Notes: generated from the letters alone by a model not told the origin. Positions 54,353 through 63,275 are shown, counted from the first letter of the stretch. The stretch: DNA of 64,000 bases from Catellatospora methionotrophica (GCF_011297335.1 NZ_JAAOTJ010000024.1:1-64000); one strand, 5' to 3'. Made by a program: numbers and translations.

Positions 54353-55742
54353 CCCCGACTTCTGCACACCGCACGCCAACCTGCGCGAGATGTGCGGGTG
54401 TGGGCCCGCCGTCGACCTGGGCGCGGCGACCCCGCCAGCGCCACCCGGGCGCAGAGTGGTCCTCACCCGAGCGTCCGCGATCAAGCCCAAGCGGGTGAAG
54501 TGGCTGTGGGACGGCCGCGTTCCCACCGGCGAGATCACGCTCGTGGCCGGGCGCGAAGGGTCCGGCAAGTCGACCTTCCTCGCGTGGATGGTGCGTGCCA
54601 TCACCCGCGGGGAGCTGCCCGGCGAGTTCGAGGGCACCCCGCGCGCCGTGCTGTACGCCGCCGCCGAGGACTCCTGGGAGCACACCATCGTGCCCCGCCT
54701 CATCGCCGCACGGGCCAACCTGGACCTGGTCTACCGCGTGGACGTCGTCGACATCGAGACCGGCAAGGCCAAGATGACGCTGCCCAAGGACAACTCGGAG
54801 GTCATGGCCGCTGGCCTCGACGTCGGCGCGTCCGTGCTCATGCTCGACCCCGGCCTGTCGTTCCTGGACGACCGGATCGACACCTTCAAGACGCCCGAGG
54901 TGCGCCCCGCGCTGGAAGGCCTCCGCCGCGCTGCCGAGCGCTACGGCATGGCCGTGGTGATGCTGTGCCACTTCAACAAGAGCACCGGCACCGACGTCCT
55001 GACGAAGATCGCAGGCTCCCGGGCGTTCGCGGAGGTCGCCCGCGCCGCCCTGGCCGTAGCGGTCGACGACCGGGACGAGGAGGACGAGGACGACACCCCC
55101 AGGGAGCCCAAGGAGCGCGTCGTCATCCTCAGCCAGGCCAAGAACAACCTGGGACGCTCCGACCACCCGAACATGACGTACACCATCCGGAACCACATCG
55201 TGGAGACCGACGAAGGCCCAGCGAACGTAGGGCGGCTCTACTGGCTCGGCGAGACCGACCGCAGCGCAGAGCAGGCCCTGAACGGGCTCGGCGCGGGCAA
55301 GCGCAAGAAGCCCCGCGGGGACACCGCCCAGCAGATCCTCCAGTACGTCCGCTCCGTCTTCCGGCCCGTCTCAGCGGGCGACGTCGAGAAGGCGTTGCCA
55401 CATCTGAACTCCGGGACGCTCCGCAAGGAGCTACGCCGCCTCCTGGACGCCGGAGAGCTGGCCCAGCCCGGACGTGGCACCTACTCCACACCTACTCCCA
55501 TGGGGCCTGCCACAACTGCCACATCTGCCACACACACAGCTCACACACCCAGTAGTAGTAGTGATGATGATGAGGGGACTGCCACAAGTGCCACATGCGA
55601 TGTGGCGGATGTGGCAGAAGTGGCACGTGGCAAGGGTGCCCAGGACGCCACAGAGCACTTCACAGAGGAGCTGTGGCCTGAGGGCTGGGCTGATGGCGTA
55701 GACGACGTCGCGCAGCAGTGGGCCCGCGATGACCTCCCCTGA
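54345..55742 (+). CDS. RepA-like AAA ATPase (phage replication helicase type)
   Basis: 465 aa from a GTG. N-terminal CTPHANLREMCGCG may bind metal. The RecA-like AAA_25 core (about 60-260) has Walker A VAGREGSGKST at 67-77 and Walker B-type VLMLDPG. A winged-helix-like part lies at about 325-380 (QQILQYVRSVFRPVSAGDVEKAL). The C-terminus is a Thr/Ala/Ser and Asp/Glu-rich linker whose DNA carries the iteron-like array. Probable replicative helicase, or its loader, for prophage replication. Confidence 0.72.
   Translation: MADPDFCTPHANLREMCGCGPAVDLGAATPPAPPGRRVVLTRASAIKPKRVKWLWDGRVPTGEITLVAGREGSGKSTFLAWMVRAITRGELPGEFEGTPRAVLYAAAEDSWEHTIVPRLIAARANLDLVYRVDVVDIETGKAKMTLPKDNSEVMAAGLDVGASVLMLDPGLSFLDDRIDTFKTPEVRPALEGLRRAAERYGMAVVMLCHFNKSTGTDVLTKIAGSRAFAEVARAALAVAVDDRDEEDEDDTPREPKERVVILSQAKNNLGRSDHPNMTYTIRNHIVETDEGPANVGRLYWLGETDRSAEQALNGLGAGKRKKPRGDTAQQILQYVRSVFRPVSAGDVEKALPHLNSGTLRKELRRLLDAGELAQPGRGTYSTPTPMGPATTATSATHTAHTPSSSSDDDEGTATSATCDVADVAEVARGKGAQDATEHFTEELWPEGWADGVDDVAQQWARDDLP
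55508..55632. other. Iteron-like array, candidate phage replication origin
   Basis: TGCCACA is repeated at 55508, 55517, 55526, 55580 and 55589 with 9-nt periods. Inverted forms TGTGGC[A/G] occur at 55601 and 55610, and GTGGCA at 55620 and 55627. An AT-richer CACACACA and TAGTAGTAGTGATGATGATG stretch separates the two halves. Repeats inside a replication gene, next to a melting-prone stretch, resemble origins such as that in lambda O. Activity is inferred. Confidence 0.5.
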
Positions 55743-55902
55743 CCCCGGCCTGGAGGACGTGATCGCAGACAAGGCCAGGGAGCGCGCTGAGGCGTACGCC
55801 GCACGCAAGGCCACCAGCGCAGCCGTACGCAAGCAGCTGCACGAGGCACGACAGCACGGACTGAGGGCAAGGCACGCAGCCAAGCTGAGGGGCGCACAGT
55901 GA
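55729..55902 (+). CDS. Small helical phage protein
   Basis: 57 aa, starting inside the end of the ATPase gene (14-nt overlap) and overlapping the HNH gene by 4 nt (GTGA), so it is embedded in the operon. Highly charged, Ala/Arg/Glu/Lys-rich and almost entirely helical (KARERAEAYAARKATSAA). No recognised family; possibly a DNA-binding or coiled-coil accessory. Confidence 0.6.
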   Translation: MTSPDPGLEDVIADKARERAEAYAARKATSAAVRKQLHEARQHGLRARHAAKLRGAQ

Positions 55903-56177
55903 GCAAGGAATGGCGGGGAGGATCGGACACGCGATGGCGTGCGTTCCGAGCCGCCATCCTCGCCCGCGACCGCTACACCTGCCAGATCCAGGGCAAGGGC
56001 TGCACCAAGACAGCACCCCTCGACGGTGGGCACGTGGACCACATCGTGCTGCTCAGCATGGGCGGGCAGAAGTACGACCCAGCGAACTGCCGCGCTGCGT
56101 GCCAGGCCTGCAACCTCGCACGCAAGAAGGCACAGCCCCAGCACGAGCCACCACCGAAGCGGGTGTCCAGCTGGTGA
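55899..56177 (+). CDS. HNH endonuclease
   Basis: 92 aa, GTG start. RAAILARDRYTCQIQG, then DGGHVDHIVLLSMGGQ and DPANCRAACQACNLARK give the beta-beta-alpha metal fold with four cysteines around a zinc. Small phage HNH proteins beside terminase assist DNA packaging in HK97-type phages, and this one is next to the terminase genes, though convergent with them. Confidence 0.87.
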   Translation: MSKEWRGGSDTRWRAFRAAILARDRYTCQIQGKGCTKTAPLDGGHVDHIVLLSMGGQKYDPANCRAACQACNLARKKAQPQHEPPPKRVSSW

Positions 56178-56256
56178 GCTGCAACTTTGCGAACGCCCCA
56201 AAAGTTCAGCGACCCCCAGCCACGGAACACCCGCCGCCCGGTTTTTGTGTGTGCGA

Positions 56257-57777
56257 TCAGGCCACGGCCAGGGGCGGCGGCGGAGGGGGTAGCGTGCGGG
56301 CCGCGTGGACCGCACCGGCCAGCGCGTATGTGCCGTCGATGGGCGTGCTGCCCCGGCGCGTGAACACCCACCGGTCGCCCTGCATCAGCTTCTGGGTGGC
56401 CTTCACGTGACCGGTGAGCACGTCGTCCTTCGGGTGCTGGACCTCACCGGCGAGCACCACCTCGGCCAGGCCCATGCACACCGCGGGCGTCTCAGCCTTC
56501 AGCTCCTCGACGACGACCCGGCGCGGTGGCCACGCCCGACGACCGGGCCGCTTGGCGAGGTCCGCCGCCACCGACGCGCTCGGCCCACCGGGGAACCACG
56601 CCAGGGTGCGGGGCTTGATCTGCTCGACCAGACCGGGCAGGTCGGCGCGCATCTGCTTGGTGCAGCCGTACCCGTTCCACGTCTGGACGACCTCGACGTG
56701 CGTGGTGCCGTCGATCGTGGCTGCGGCGACCAGGGTTGCGTGCGTCATGTCCAGCGCCACGTCGAAGCACAGCGCGACCTGCTTGCGGTGGTCGGCGAGG
56801 TCGATCGGGGTGTCGGTGCCCGCAGCTGTCCACGCGTCCTCGTCGATCGCCGCGTCGAGCATCGTGACCCGCTGGCACAGCGTCTCGGTGCGGAACCCGG
56901 CCAGCTCGATGCCACCAGCCCGCTTGGCGCGCATGGCGTCGCCGATGATGGAGTCCAGCTCGATGCGCCGCCCGAGGTTCGGATTGGCCATGGCGATGGC
57001 GTCGGGATCGGTCGGGTCGCAGCCGTTCGGCGCGGACCACTCGGCCAGCCCGAGACGCGGGTCGCCGACGCCGGTCTCGATGTACTCGATGGCCATGTCG
57101 CGCAGCGAGTCCAGCACGACGGCGTTCATGTCGCCCTGGTTCGTGACGCAGATGGCCTGCGCGTCGGGCACCGCGGTCATCGCCTTCACGAGCGCGTTCC
57201 ACACGTCCCACGTCGAGTGCTCGCGCAGCTCGTCGAGCAGGGCCCGGTGCACGGTGAGGGATCGGCCGGCGCGGCGGTTCGGGGCGGCGAACCGGTAGCG
57301 GCTCCCGGCCAGGTTGAAGAACGCCTCTTCGCCGATCGTCTCGCGGGTGTGCAGCGGGGCCATCTCGGCACGGAGCAGGTCGATGCCCTCGGCCATCTCG
57401 ATGGTCTCGCGCCAGGACACCTTCGCCATGTCGCGGCTGGTCGACGTGCCGACGATCAGTGGCACCTGGTCGACGAACATCCAGTAGAGGATGAGCAGCT
57501 TGCAGAACAGGGACTTGCCGTTCTGCCGGGCGATGAGCGCGAGGTACGTGCGGAACCGTGGGCGCCCATCGGGCAGCAGCTCGCCCATGTGAATGGCCAG
57601 CCACTCCTGGTACGGGTCGAGGGGCCAGTCGATGGACCGCGCGAAGTCGATCAGCTCGAACCCGTAGGAGGTGTCCGGGGTCAGCTCACGAAGCGGTGGC
57701 GTCCACAGCCGCGGCACGGTGTGCCCGAGTACGGCGGCGGGCGCGGAGCTCGTCGAGAGGGCTGGGCTGATCGTCAT
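56257..57777 (-). CDS. Phage terminase large subunit
   Basis: 506 aa from the ATG at 57777 (GGGAGG about 8 nt upstream; a GTG at 57717 is possible). Packaging ATPase: IARQNGKS (about 82-89) is the adenine/Walker A-type motif, followed by GTSTSRDMAK and LLDELREH (Walker B). The nuclease domain begins near LCFDVALDMTHATLV with the acidic ligands. A Pro-rich tail follows. Minus strand, opposite to the rest of the morphogenesis genes. Confidence 0.85.
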   Translation of the reverse strand: MTISPALSTSSAPAAVLGHTVPRLWTPPLRELTPDTSYGFELIDFARSIDWPLDPYQEWLAIHMGELLPDGRPRFRTYLALIARQNGKSLFCKLLILYWMFVDQVPLIVGTSTSRDMAKVSWRETIEMAEGIDLLRAEMAPLHTRETIGEEAFFNLAGSRYRFAAPNRRAGRSLTVHRALLDELREHSTWDVWNALVKAMTAVPDAQAICVTNQGDMNAVVLDSLRDMAIEYIETGVGDPRLGLAEWSAPNGCDPTDPDAIAMANPNLGRRIELDSIIGDAMRAKRAGGIELAGFRTETLCQRVTMLDAAIDEDAWTAAGTDTPIDLADHRKQVALCFDVALDMTHATLVAAATIDGTTHVEVVQTWNGYGCTKQMRADLPGLVEQIKPRTLAWFPGGPSASVAADLAKRPGRRAWPPRRVVVEELKAETPAVCMGLAEVVLAGEVQHPKDDVLTGHVKATQKLMQGDRWVFTRRGSTPIDGTYALAGAVHAARTLPPPPPPLAVA

Positions 57778-57991
57778 TGGTCGCACCTCCCTTGTCCGTC
57801 GTGAGGCGGGAGCGCGGCGTCATGGCCAGCGCCTCAAGGGCCTTGAGCAGCAGCGGGCCGAACTTGTCGAGCGGTGCCTCAGCGTCGATCGCCAGGCAGT
57901 AGGAGCGGGCCAGCTCGACCGTCGCGCGGTCGCGGTCCTCCACCGTCGTGGCCGCCAACGCCACCTCGAACCACTCCGACAAGGACTGCAT
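57686..57991 (-). CDS. Phage terminase small subunit-like protein
   Basis: 101 aa from the ATG at 57991. Helical pattern DRDRATVELARSYCLAID and LDKFGPLLLKALEALAMTPRSR is that of actinophage small terminases. It overlaps the large-subunit gene by 92 nt, an unusually long overlap. The protein would recognise packaging sites on phage DNA. Its start is 28 nt from the divergent portal gene. Confidence 0.7.
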   Translation of the reverse strand: MQSLSEWFEVALAATTVEDRDRATVELARSYCLAIDAEAPLDKFGPLLLKALEALAMTPRSRLTTDKGGATNDDQPSPLDELRARRRTRAHRAAAVDATAS

Positions 57992-58019
57992 ATCTATACG
58001 GTACAGCGCATAGTATGCT

Positions 58020-59273
58020 ATGGGCATGAGGTGGCCGAGGATTCGCAGGTGGGTGCGGAACGCGCTGTCCATCTCCGACCCCGCGCTGGCGAAGTGGTTC
58101 AGCACCGGTGCCGAGAACTACTCCGGCGTCGACATCAGCGAGTCGTCCGTGCTCGCCCTGTCCGCCGTCTGGCGCTCCGTCGCGGTCATCGCGGGCACGC
58201 TCGCGTCGCTGCCCCTGCGCTCGCTGCGCACCACCGCGGACGGCGAGACCGAGCCTGTCGGGTCGATCTTCGACAACCCCGGCGGGCAGTACGGGCCCAC
58301 GCCGTACGAGTGGAAAGAGACCGCGTTCGCGCACCTGCTGCTGCACGGCAACTGCTTCGAGTTCCACGTCCGCAACGACGCCGGTGGCCTGGTCTCCCTG
58401 GAGCTGCTGCACCCGTTGGGCGTGAACATCGTCGAGCCGACCATGGACGAGTACCGGTCGGGCAAGCTGCCGCTCGGTGGCAAGTGGTTCGACGTCACCC
58501 TCAAGGACGGCAAGGCGGCCCGGTTCGACGCCGAGCACATCACCCACATCCCGGCGCTGTCGATGGACGGTCTCCGCGGCCTGTCGCCCCTGCAGGTGGC
58601 CCGCAACTCGCTGGGCACCGCCGCGGCCGGCGACCGGGCCGCGGCCAAGATGTTCTCGTCCGGCGCGCTCGTTTCCGGCCTGGTCTCCCCCGAAGAGGAC
58701 ATGGAGCCCGAAGAGGTCGGCGAGATCAAGCGGCAGCTGAACCAGAACGTGTCCGGCTGGGACAACGCCGGAGCCATCGCCGTGGTCAACCGGCGGCTGA
58801 CGTTCACGCCCTGGACGCTGTCCGCGGTCGACGCGCAGTTCCTCCAGTCGCGGCAGTTCTCGATCGAGGAGATCGCCCGCTGGTGGGGTGTGCACCCGAC
58901 GCTGCTCATGCAGACCGACAAGCAGACCAGCTGGGGCACCGGCATCGAGGAGCAGAACCGCGGGCTCGGCCGGACCGTGCTGTCGCCGTGGGCGCAGCGG
59001 TTCGAGCAGCGCAACTCCCGGCTGCTGGCTCAGCCGCGGTTCGTGGCGTTCGACTTCGCCGGGCTGGAGCGCCCGTCGCCCAAGGACGAGGTCGAGCTGC
59101 TGATGAAGCAAACCGGCGGCAAGCCGATCCTCTCGGTGAACGAGGCGCGCAAGCGGCTCAACCTGCCGCCCGTCGAGGGTGGGGACGAGCTGATCCCGCC
59201 GCCACCTCCGCCGCTCCCGGCGCCCACCGAGGACGAAGAGGAGGAGACGGATGGACCTCCGGCAGCTGAGTGA
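58020..59273 (+). CDS. Phage portal protein (HK97 family)
   Basis: 417 aa from the ATG at 58020 (ATG at 58026 also possible; neither has a ribosome site). WRSVAVIAGTLASLPL, LHGNCFEFHVRND, ITHIPALSMDGLRGLSPLQVA and RQFSIEEIARWWGVHPTLL are portal motifs. The ring at the unique capsid vertex through which DNA is packaged. The acidic/proline C-terminus overlaps the protease start by 23 nt. Confidence 0.92.
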   Translation: MGMRWPRIRRWVRNALSISDPALAKWFSTGAENYSGVDISESSVLALSAVWRSVAVIAGTLASLPLRSLRTTADGETEPVGSIFDNPGGQYGPTPYEWKETAFAHLLLHGNCFEFHVRNDAGGLVSLELLHPLGVNIVEPTMDEYRSGKLPLGGKWFDVTLKDGKAARFDAEHITHIPALSMDGLRGLSPLQVARNSLGTAAAGDRAAAKMFSSGALVSGLVSPEEDMEPEEVGEIKRQLNQNVSGWDNAGAIAVVNRRLTFTPWTLSAVDAQFLQSRQFSIEEIARWWGVHPTLLMQTDKQTSWGTGIEEQNRGLGRTVLSPWAQRFEQRNSRLLAQPRFVAFDFAGLERPSPKDEVELLMKQTGGKPILSVNEARKRLNLPPVEGGDELIPPPPPPLPAPTEDEEEETDGPPAAE

Positions 59274-59916
59274 CCGCGCCGCCCGGTTCCGGCCGATCAA
59301 CGGTGCGCCGAGCTGGTCGCTGCGGATCGTCAACGCCACGAAGGGCACGCGGGCCAAGGTCTACGTCTACGACGTCGTCGGCGGCTGGGACCTGACTGCG
59401 GACGACTTCGTCCAGCAGATGCACGCCCTGGACGTGGACGACATCGACCTGCACATCAACAGCCCCGGCGGCTACGTCTTCGACGGCATCGCGATCTACT
59501 CGGCGCTCAAGAACCACCGGGCCAAGGTGACAACCCACGTTGACGGCCTGGCGGCCTCCGCCGCGTCGTTCATCGCCATGGCCGGTGACGAGATCGTCAT
59601 CGAGAAGCCCGCCCGAATGATGATCCACGACGCGATGGGCGTAGCGCTCGGCAACGCCGGAGACCTCCGCGAGTACGCCGACCTGCTCGACGAGACGTCC
59701 GACACGATCGCGGCTGTCTACGCCGATCGTGCCGGTGGCAAGCCCTCCGACTGGCGGGCCGCGATGCTCGCCAACAACCGGTCGGGCACCTGGTACACCG
59801 CCCACGCGGCGGTAGACGCGGGTCTCGCTGACCGCGTCGGCAACGACACACCGACGCCGGAAGACCGGACGTCGCAGCTGATCCGGGCTCGCGCCCGCGT
59901 ACTGCAGAAGGGGTGA
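59251..59916 (+). CDS. ClpP-like prohead protease
   Basis: 221 aa, ATG with GGAGGAGA upstream. INSPGGYVFDGIAIY, then Ser103 in DGLAASAASFIAMAG and His126 in MMIHDAMG complete the ClpP-type triad with a downstream Asp. It is expected to cleave the scaffold (delta) part of the capsid protein. HK97-like phages use either this or a U35 protease. Confidence 0.9.
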   Translation: MDLRQLSDRAARFRPINGAPSWSLRIVNATKGTRAKVYVYDVVGGWDLTADDFVQQMHALDVDDIDLHINSPGGYVFDGIAIYSALKNHRAKVTTHVDGLAASAASFIAMAGDEIVIEKPARMMIHDAMGVALGNAGDLREYADLLDETSDTIAAVYADRAGGKPSDWRAAMLANNRSGTWYTAHAAVDAGLADRVGNDTPTPEDRTSQLIRARARVLQKG

Positions 59917-59920
59917 CACC

Positions 59921-61099
59921 GTGCGGACGATCGAAGAGATCACCACCGCGATGACGGCGCTCATCGACGGCGCGGCCGGGCGCAGCCTGTCCGCCGAAGA
60001 GGTCGCCAACTACGAGGGCATGGAGGCCGAGCTCACTTCGGTCCGCCAGTCCGACGAGATCCGCAAGCGCAACGCCGCGTACAACACCGTGACCATCCCC
60101 GCTGGTCTGCCCCGTACGGGCACCCGCGTGGAGGACACCTACGACGCCGCGTTCAACAACTACCTCCGGACCGGCAAGCCGAACGCTGACCTGATCAGCA
60201 ACGCGCAGTCGGAGGGCGTCCCGTCCGAGGGTGGCTTCCTCGTGCCGCAGGGCTTCCGCACGAAGCTCGTCGAGAAGATGAAGGCGTTCGGTGGCATCGG
60301 CGGTATCGCCGAGCGCTACTCGACCGGCAACGGCAACCCGGTGGAGTGGCCGACCCTGGACGACACCGCCAACGTCGGCGAGATCGTCGAGGAGGGCGGC
60401 ACGTTCAGCGCGGGCGCGGACGTCGTGTTCGGCTCGAACGCGCTCAGCTCGTACAGCTACGCGGCCGGCGGCGGCTCCAGCACTCCGCTGCGGGTCTCGC
60501 TCGAGCTGCTCCAGGACTCGGCGTTCGACGTCGAGAGCCTGCTCGCCCGGCTGCTCGGCACCCGCATCGCCCGCATCCAGGCGACCCACCTGGCGACCGG
60601 CACCGGCGTCAAGCAGCCGCTCGGCCTGATCACCGGACGCACCCCGGTCCAGACCGCGGCGAACACCGGCATCACCTACGACGACCTCGTGAACTGGATC
60701 CACAGCGTGGACCCGGCCTACCGCGGCTCGGCGCGCTGGGTGTGGAACGACGCCACCATGGCCGTGATCCAGAAGCTCAAGGACAGCCACGGCGACCCGA
60801 TCGCTATCTCGAACGCGGGCAACATCCAGACCGCGCTGAACGAGACCACGGTGCTGGGCTACCCGGTAACCATCGACCAGGCCATGCCCGACCTGGACGT
60901 CGACGACAGCACCGACCTGTTCGGCGCGTTCGGCGACATCCGCCAGGGCTACGTCATCCGCGACGTCAAGAGCGTGCAGCTGCTCGTCAACCCGTACAGC
61001 CGCATGGCCAACCGGCAGGTCGAGTTCACGGCCTGGGCCCGGATGGACGCCACCCAGCAGGACACCAACGCGTACATCGCGCTGAGCGGAAAGAGCTGA
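59921..61099 (+). CDS. Major capsid protein (HK97 fold)
   Basis: 392 aa from the GTG at 59921. The N-terminal helical delta segment (1 to about 85) precedes the mature domain, which starts around SNAQSEGVPSEGGFLVPQGF and includes SLELLQDSAFDVESLL, VWNDATMAVIQKLKDS and YPVTIDQAMPDL. A capsid-maturation cleavage near residue 80-90 is likely. Self-assembles into the icosahedral head. Confidence 0.92.
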   Translation: MRTIEEITTAMTALIDGAAGRSLSAEEVANYEGMEAELTSVRQSDEIRKRNAAYNTVTIPAGLPRTGTRVEDTYDAAFNNYLRTGKPNADLISNAQSEGVPSEGGFLVPQGFRTKLVEKMKAFGGIGGIAERYSTGNGNPVEWPTLDDTANVGEIVEEGGTFSAGADVVFGSNALSSYSYAAGGGSSTPLRVSLELLQDSAFDVESLLARLLGTRIARIQATHLATGTGVKQPLGLITGRTPVQTAANTGITYDDLVNWIHSVDPAYRGSARWVWNDATMAVIQKLKDSHGDPIAISNAGNIQTALNETTVLGYPVTIDQAMPDLDVDDSTDLFGAFGDIRQGYVIRDVKSVQLLVNPYSRMANRQVEFTAWARMDATQQDTNAYIALSGKS

Positions 61100-61102
61100 G
61101 CC

Positions 61103-61522
61103 ATGACCTCTCGTGAACTCGTCCGGCCGCGCGTGCTCGCCACGGGCACCGCGTCCATCGCCACGGTCACCACGACCAACGTCGACTTCGGCACCCCCGA
61201 CGACGTCAAGGTCGCGGTCGGCGCGAACTTCCAGCCGGGCGACCGACTCGTCGCGGTCATCACCGCGAGCACGTCGGGCACCACGGACACGACCACGTTC
61301 TCGGTGCAGGACGCCCCGGACAACGCGGGCTCGATCGGCACCCCGGCCACGGCGGTCACGACCGGCGCGCTGACCGGCGGCACCGGCAACCAGTACGCGG
61401 TCGTCGGCATCCAGCTCCAGGCTGGGCGCCCATGGATCCGCGTGCGGGCTACCCGCGCGTCGGGCACCACCGACACCCACGTGATCCGCGTGGTCCTGCT
61501 CGCCATCCCGCACGGGTTCTGA
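61103..61522 (+). CDS. Small structural (head-associated) protein
   Basis: 139 aa, immediately after the capsid gene. Thr/Val/Gly-rich, beta-sheet-like (ATGTASIATVTTTNVDFG) with no cysteine. Position and composition suggest a head decoration protein; homology not recognised. Confidence 0.65.
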   Translation: MTSRELVRPRVLATGTASIATVTTTNVDFGTPDDVKVAVGANFQPGDRLVAVITASTSGTTDTTTFSVQDAPDNAGSIGTPATAVTTGALTGGTGNQYAVVGIQLQAGRPWIRVRATRASGTTDTHVIRVVLLAIPHGF

Positions 61523-61535
61523 CGGGAGCGCGGTC

Positions 61536-62108
61536 GTGGCCTGGGAACCGGACTATGTGACGTTGTCGGAGTTGAAGTCGTATCTGCGGATCGACGACAA
61601 CCTCGACGACACGCTGCTCGCTGTCTGGGCCACGACCGCATCCCGTGCCGTCGACGGGTTCTGCCACCGGCAGTTCGGCAGCGTCACCGCCGAGGAGCGC
61701 GAGTACACCACCCAGTACGACCGACACCTCGGCTGCTACATCGGGTTCATCGACGACGTGATGGACGTCGACGACCTGGTCGTGCTCGACGCCGACGCGA
61801 ACGAGGTCACCGACTACTCACTGCTGCCCGTGAACGCGCTCAAGAAGGGCAAGCCGTACGAGCGCATCGCGGTCAACGTGTCCGGCCCGCTGCTCATCAC
61901 CGCGCCGTGGGGCTGGACGTCGGTGCCCGTGCCGGTGAAGAACGCCGCGCTGCTCCAGGGCGCGCGGCTGTCGGCCCGGCGCGACAGCCCGTTCGGTGTC
62001 GCTGGCTCGCCCACCGAGGGCAGCGAACTCCGGCTCCTGGCCACCCTCGACCCCGACCTCAAGACGTCGCTCGGGTCGAAGTACCGGCGCGAGAGGTGGG
62101 CTGCCTGA
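61536..62108 (+). CDS. Head-tail connector protein (gp6-like)
   Basis: 190 aa from the GTG at 61536 (GGGAG upstream). Starts YVTLSELKSYLRIDDNLDD, the typical start of DNA-packaging/connector proteins, and has DDVMDVDDLVV and RDSPFG later. Forms the ring between portal and tail. Its stop overlaps the next start by one base (TGATG). Confidence 0.82.
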   Translation: MAWEPDYVTLSELKSYLRIDDNLDDTLLAVWATTASRAVDGFCHRQFGSVTAEEREYTTQYDRHLGCYIGFIDDVMDVDDLVVLDADANEVTDYSLLPVNALKKGKPYERIAVNVSGPLLITAPWGWTSVPVPVKNAALLQGARLSARRDSPFGVAGSPTEGSELRLLATLDPDLKTSLGSKYRRERWAA

Positions 62109-62518
62109 TGGACCTGAACGCCGTCATGGACGAGCTGGGCGCCCGGCTGAACACCATCTCCGGACTCCGGGTGTCCGACTTCCCCCCGCCGACCGTCACC
62201 CCGCCCGCGGGCATCGTGTCGTACCCGGACCGCGTCGAGTTCGACGCCACCTACGGGCGCGGCGTGGACGTGATCCTCGACCTGCCCATCGTGATCGTCG
62301 AGGGCAAGGCTACCGACCGCGGGGCACGCGACCGCATCTCCGCCTACGCGGCCGGCTCGGGCACGCGCTCGGTCAAGCAGGTCATCGAGTCCGGGACCTA
62401 CACCTCGTTCGACGAGGTCCGCGTGAAGTCCGCCGAGTTCGACGTGATCACCATCGCGGGCATCGACTACATCTCCGTTCTGTTCCGGCTCGACATCGGC
62501 GGGCCGGGAAGCGCTTAG
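62108..62518 (+). CDS. Phage head-tail joining or tail completion protein
   Basis: 136 aa. Starts MDLNAVMDELGARLNTISGL, with VVDVILDLPIVIV-like strands (VDVILDLPIVIVEGK) in the middle. This position, after the connector and before the tail tube, is held by head closure or tail terminator proteins in siphoviruses. Assignment by order plus fold impression only. Confidence 0.65.
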   Translation: MDLNAVMDELGARLNTISGLRVSDFPPPTVTPPAGIVSYPDRVEFDATYGRGVDVILDLPIVIVEGKATDRGARDRISAYAAGSGTRSVKQVIESGTYTSFDEVRVKSAEFDVITIAGIDYISVLFRLDIGGPGSA

Positions 62519-62530
62519 GAAGGACAGGCC

Positions 62531-62935
62531 ATGGCACTCGCGCACAGCAAGCGCACGGTCGTGAAGCTGGACGGGGACGACCTGTCCGCCTTCACGAACA
62601 CGAGCAACTTCGAGAAGAACGGCGACGAGCACGACGTCACCACGTACGGCAAGGACGCTCACGTCGTCGCCGGTGGCCTGCTCGGCGGCTCCGCCACCAT
62701 GGGCGGGTTCTACGACACCGCGGTGGGTGGCCCGCGCGCCATCATCGAGCCGCTGGTCGGCACCGTCGTGGAGTTCATCCGCCAGCCGGAGGGCACCGGC
62801 TCCACCAAGCCGCAGGACAAGGTCGACGTCCTGGTCAAGAAGTACACCGAGAGCAACCCGGTCGCGGACTACGTGACCTGGTCGTGCGACATGACGTTCT
62901 CGGACACCATCGACTCCACCGCACAGTCAGCCTGA
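62531..62935 (+). CDS. Major tail (tube) protein
   Basis: 134 aa with AGGAAGGA ahead of the start. SKRTVVKLDGDDLSAFTNTS, DVTTYGKDAHV, LLGGSATMGGFYD and VADYVTWSCDMTFSD give the beta-sandwich pattern of siphovirus tube proteins. It polymerises around the tape measure. Confidence 0.8.
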   Translation: MALAHSKRTVVKLDGDDLSAFTNTSNFEKNGDEHDVTTYGKDAHVVAGGLLGGSATMGGFYDTAVGGPRAIIEPLVGTVVEFIRQPEGTGSTKPQDKVDVLVKKYTESNPVADYVTWSCDMTFSDTIDSTAQSA

Positions 62936-62945
62936 GGGGCCACCC

Positions 62946-63275
62946 ATGGACAAGAGCAAGCTGCTCGCCAACCGCGTCGAGGTCGCCACGGAGGACGTCG
63001 AGATCCCCGGCGTCGGCACGGTCCACGTCCGCGCCCTGTCGCGGTTCGAAGTGCTGCTGTCCCAGAAGAAGTACCCCGACGACGCGATGGCCCAGGAGCG
63101 GTTCAGCCTGTCGACCGCGCTGCTCGACCCGAAGCTCACCGAGGATGAGGTCGGCGTGTGGCAGCGGTCGTCGCTGCCCAACGAGATCAACGCCGTGTCG
63201 TCGGTGGTGAACCGGCTGTCCGGCATCGGGAAGGACGCCGCCAAAAGCGACGTACCTGGAGATGGAAACGACTGA
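62946..63275 (+). CDS. Tail assembly chaperone, short form (gpG-like)
   Basis: 109 aa. Starts MDKSKLLANRVEVATEDVEI, with VHVRALSRFEVLLSQK and a terminal Asp/Gly-rich tail. Lies between the tail tube and the tape measure, the invariant position of gpG/gpGT. A frameshift near its end (63240-63249) would join it to the frame at 63262-63423. Confidence 0.78.
   Translation: MDKSKLLANRVEVATEDVEIPGVGTVHVRALSRFEVLLSQKKYPDDAMAQERFSLSTALLDPKLTEDEVGVWQRSSLPNEINAVSSVVNRLSGIGKDAAKSDVPGDGND
63240..63249 (+). other. Probable +1 frameshift site in tail chaperone
   Basis: In-frame codons GCC AAA AGC: the P-site AAA can move one base forward onto AAA again, then reads GCG ACG TAC CTG GAG ATG. The fused product continues in the frame of 63262-63423. 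The second frame has no properly spaced ribosome site of its own (GGAG touches the ATG), which supports shifting over independent initiation. Confidence 0.6.
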
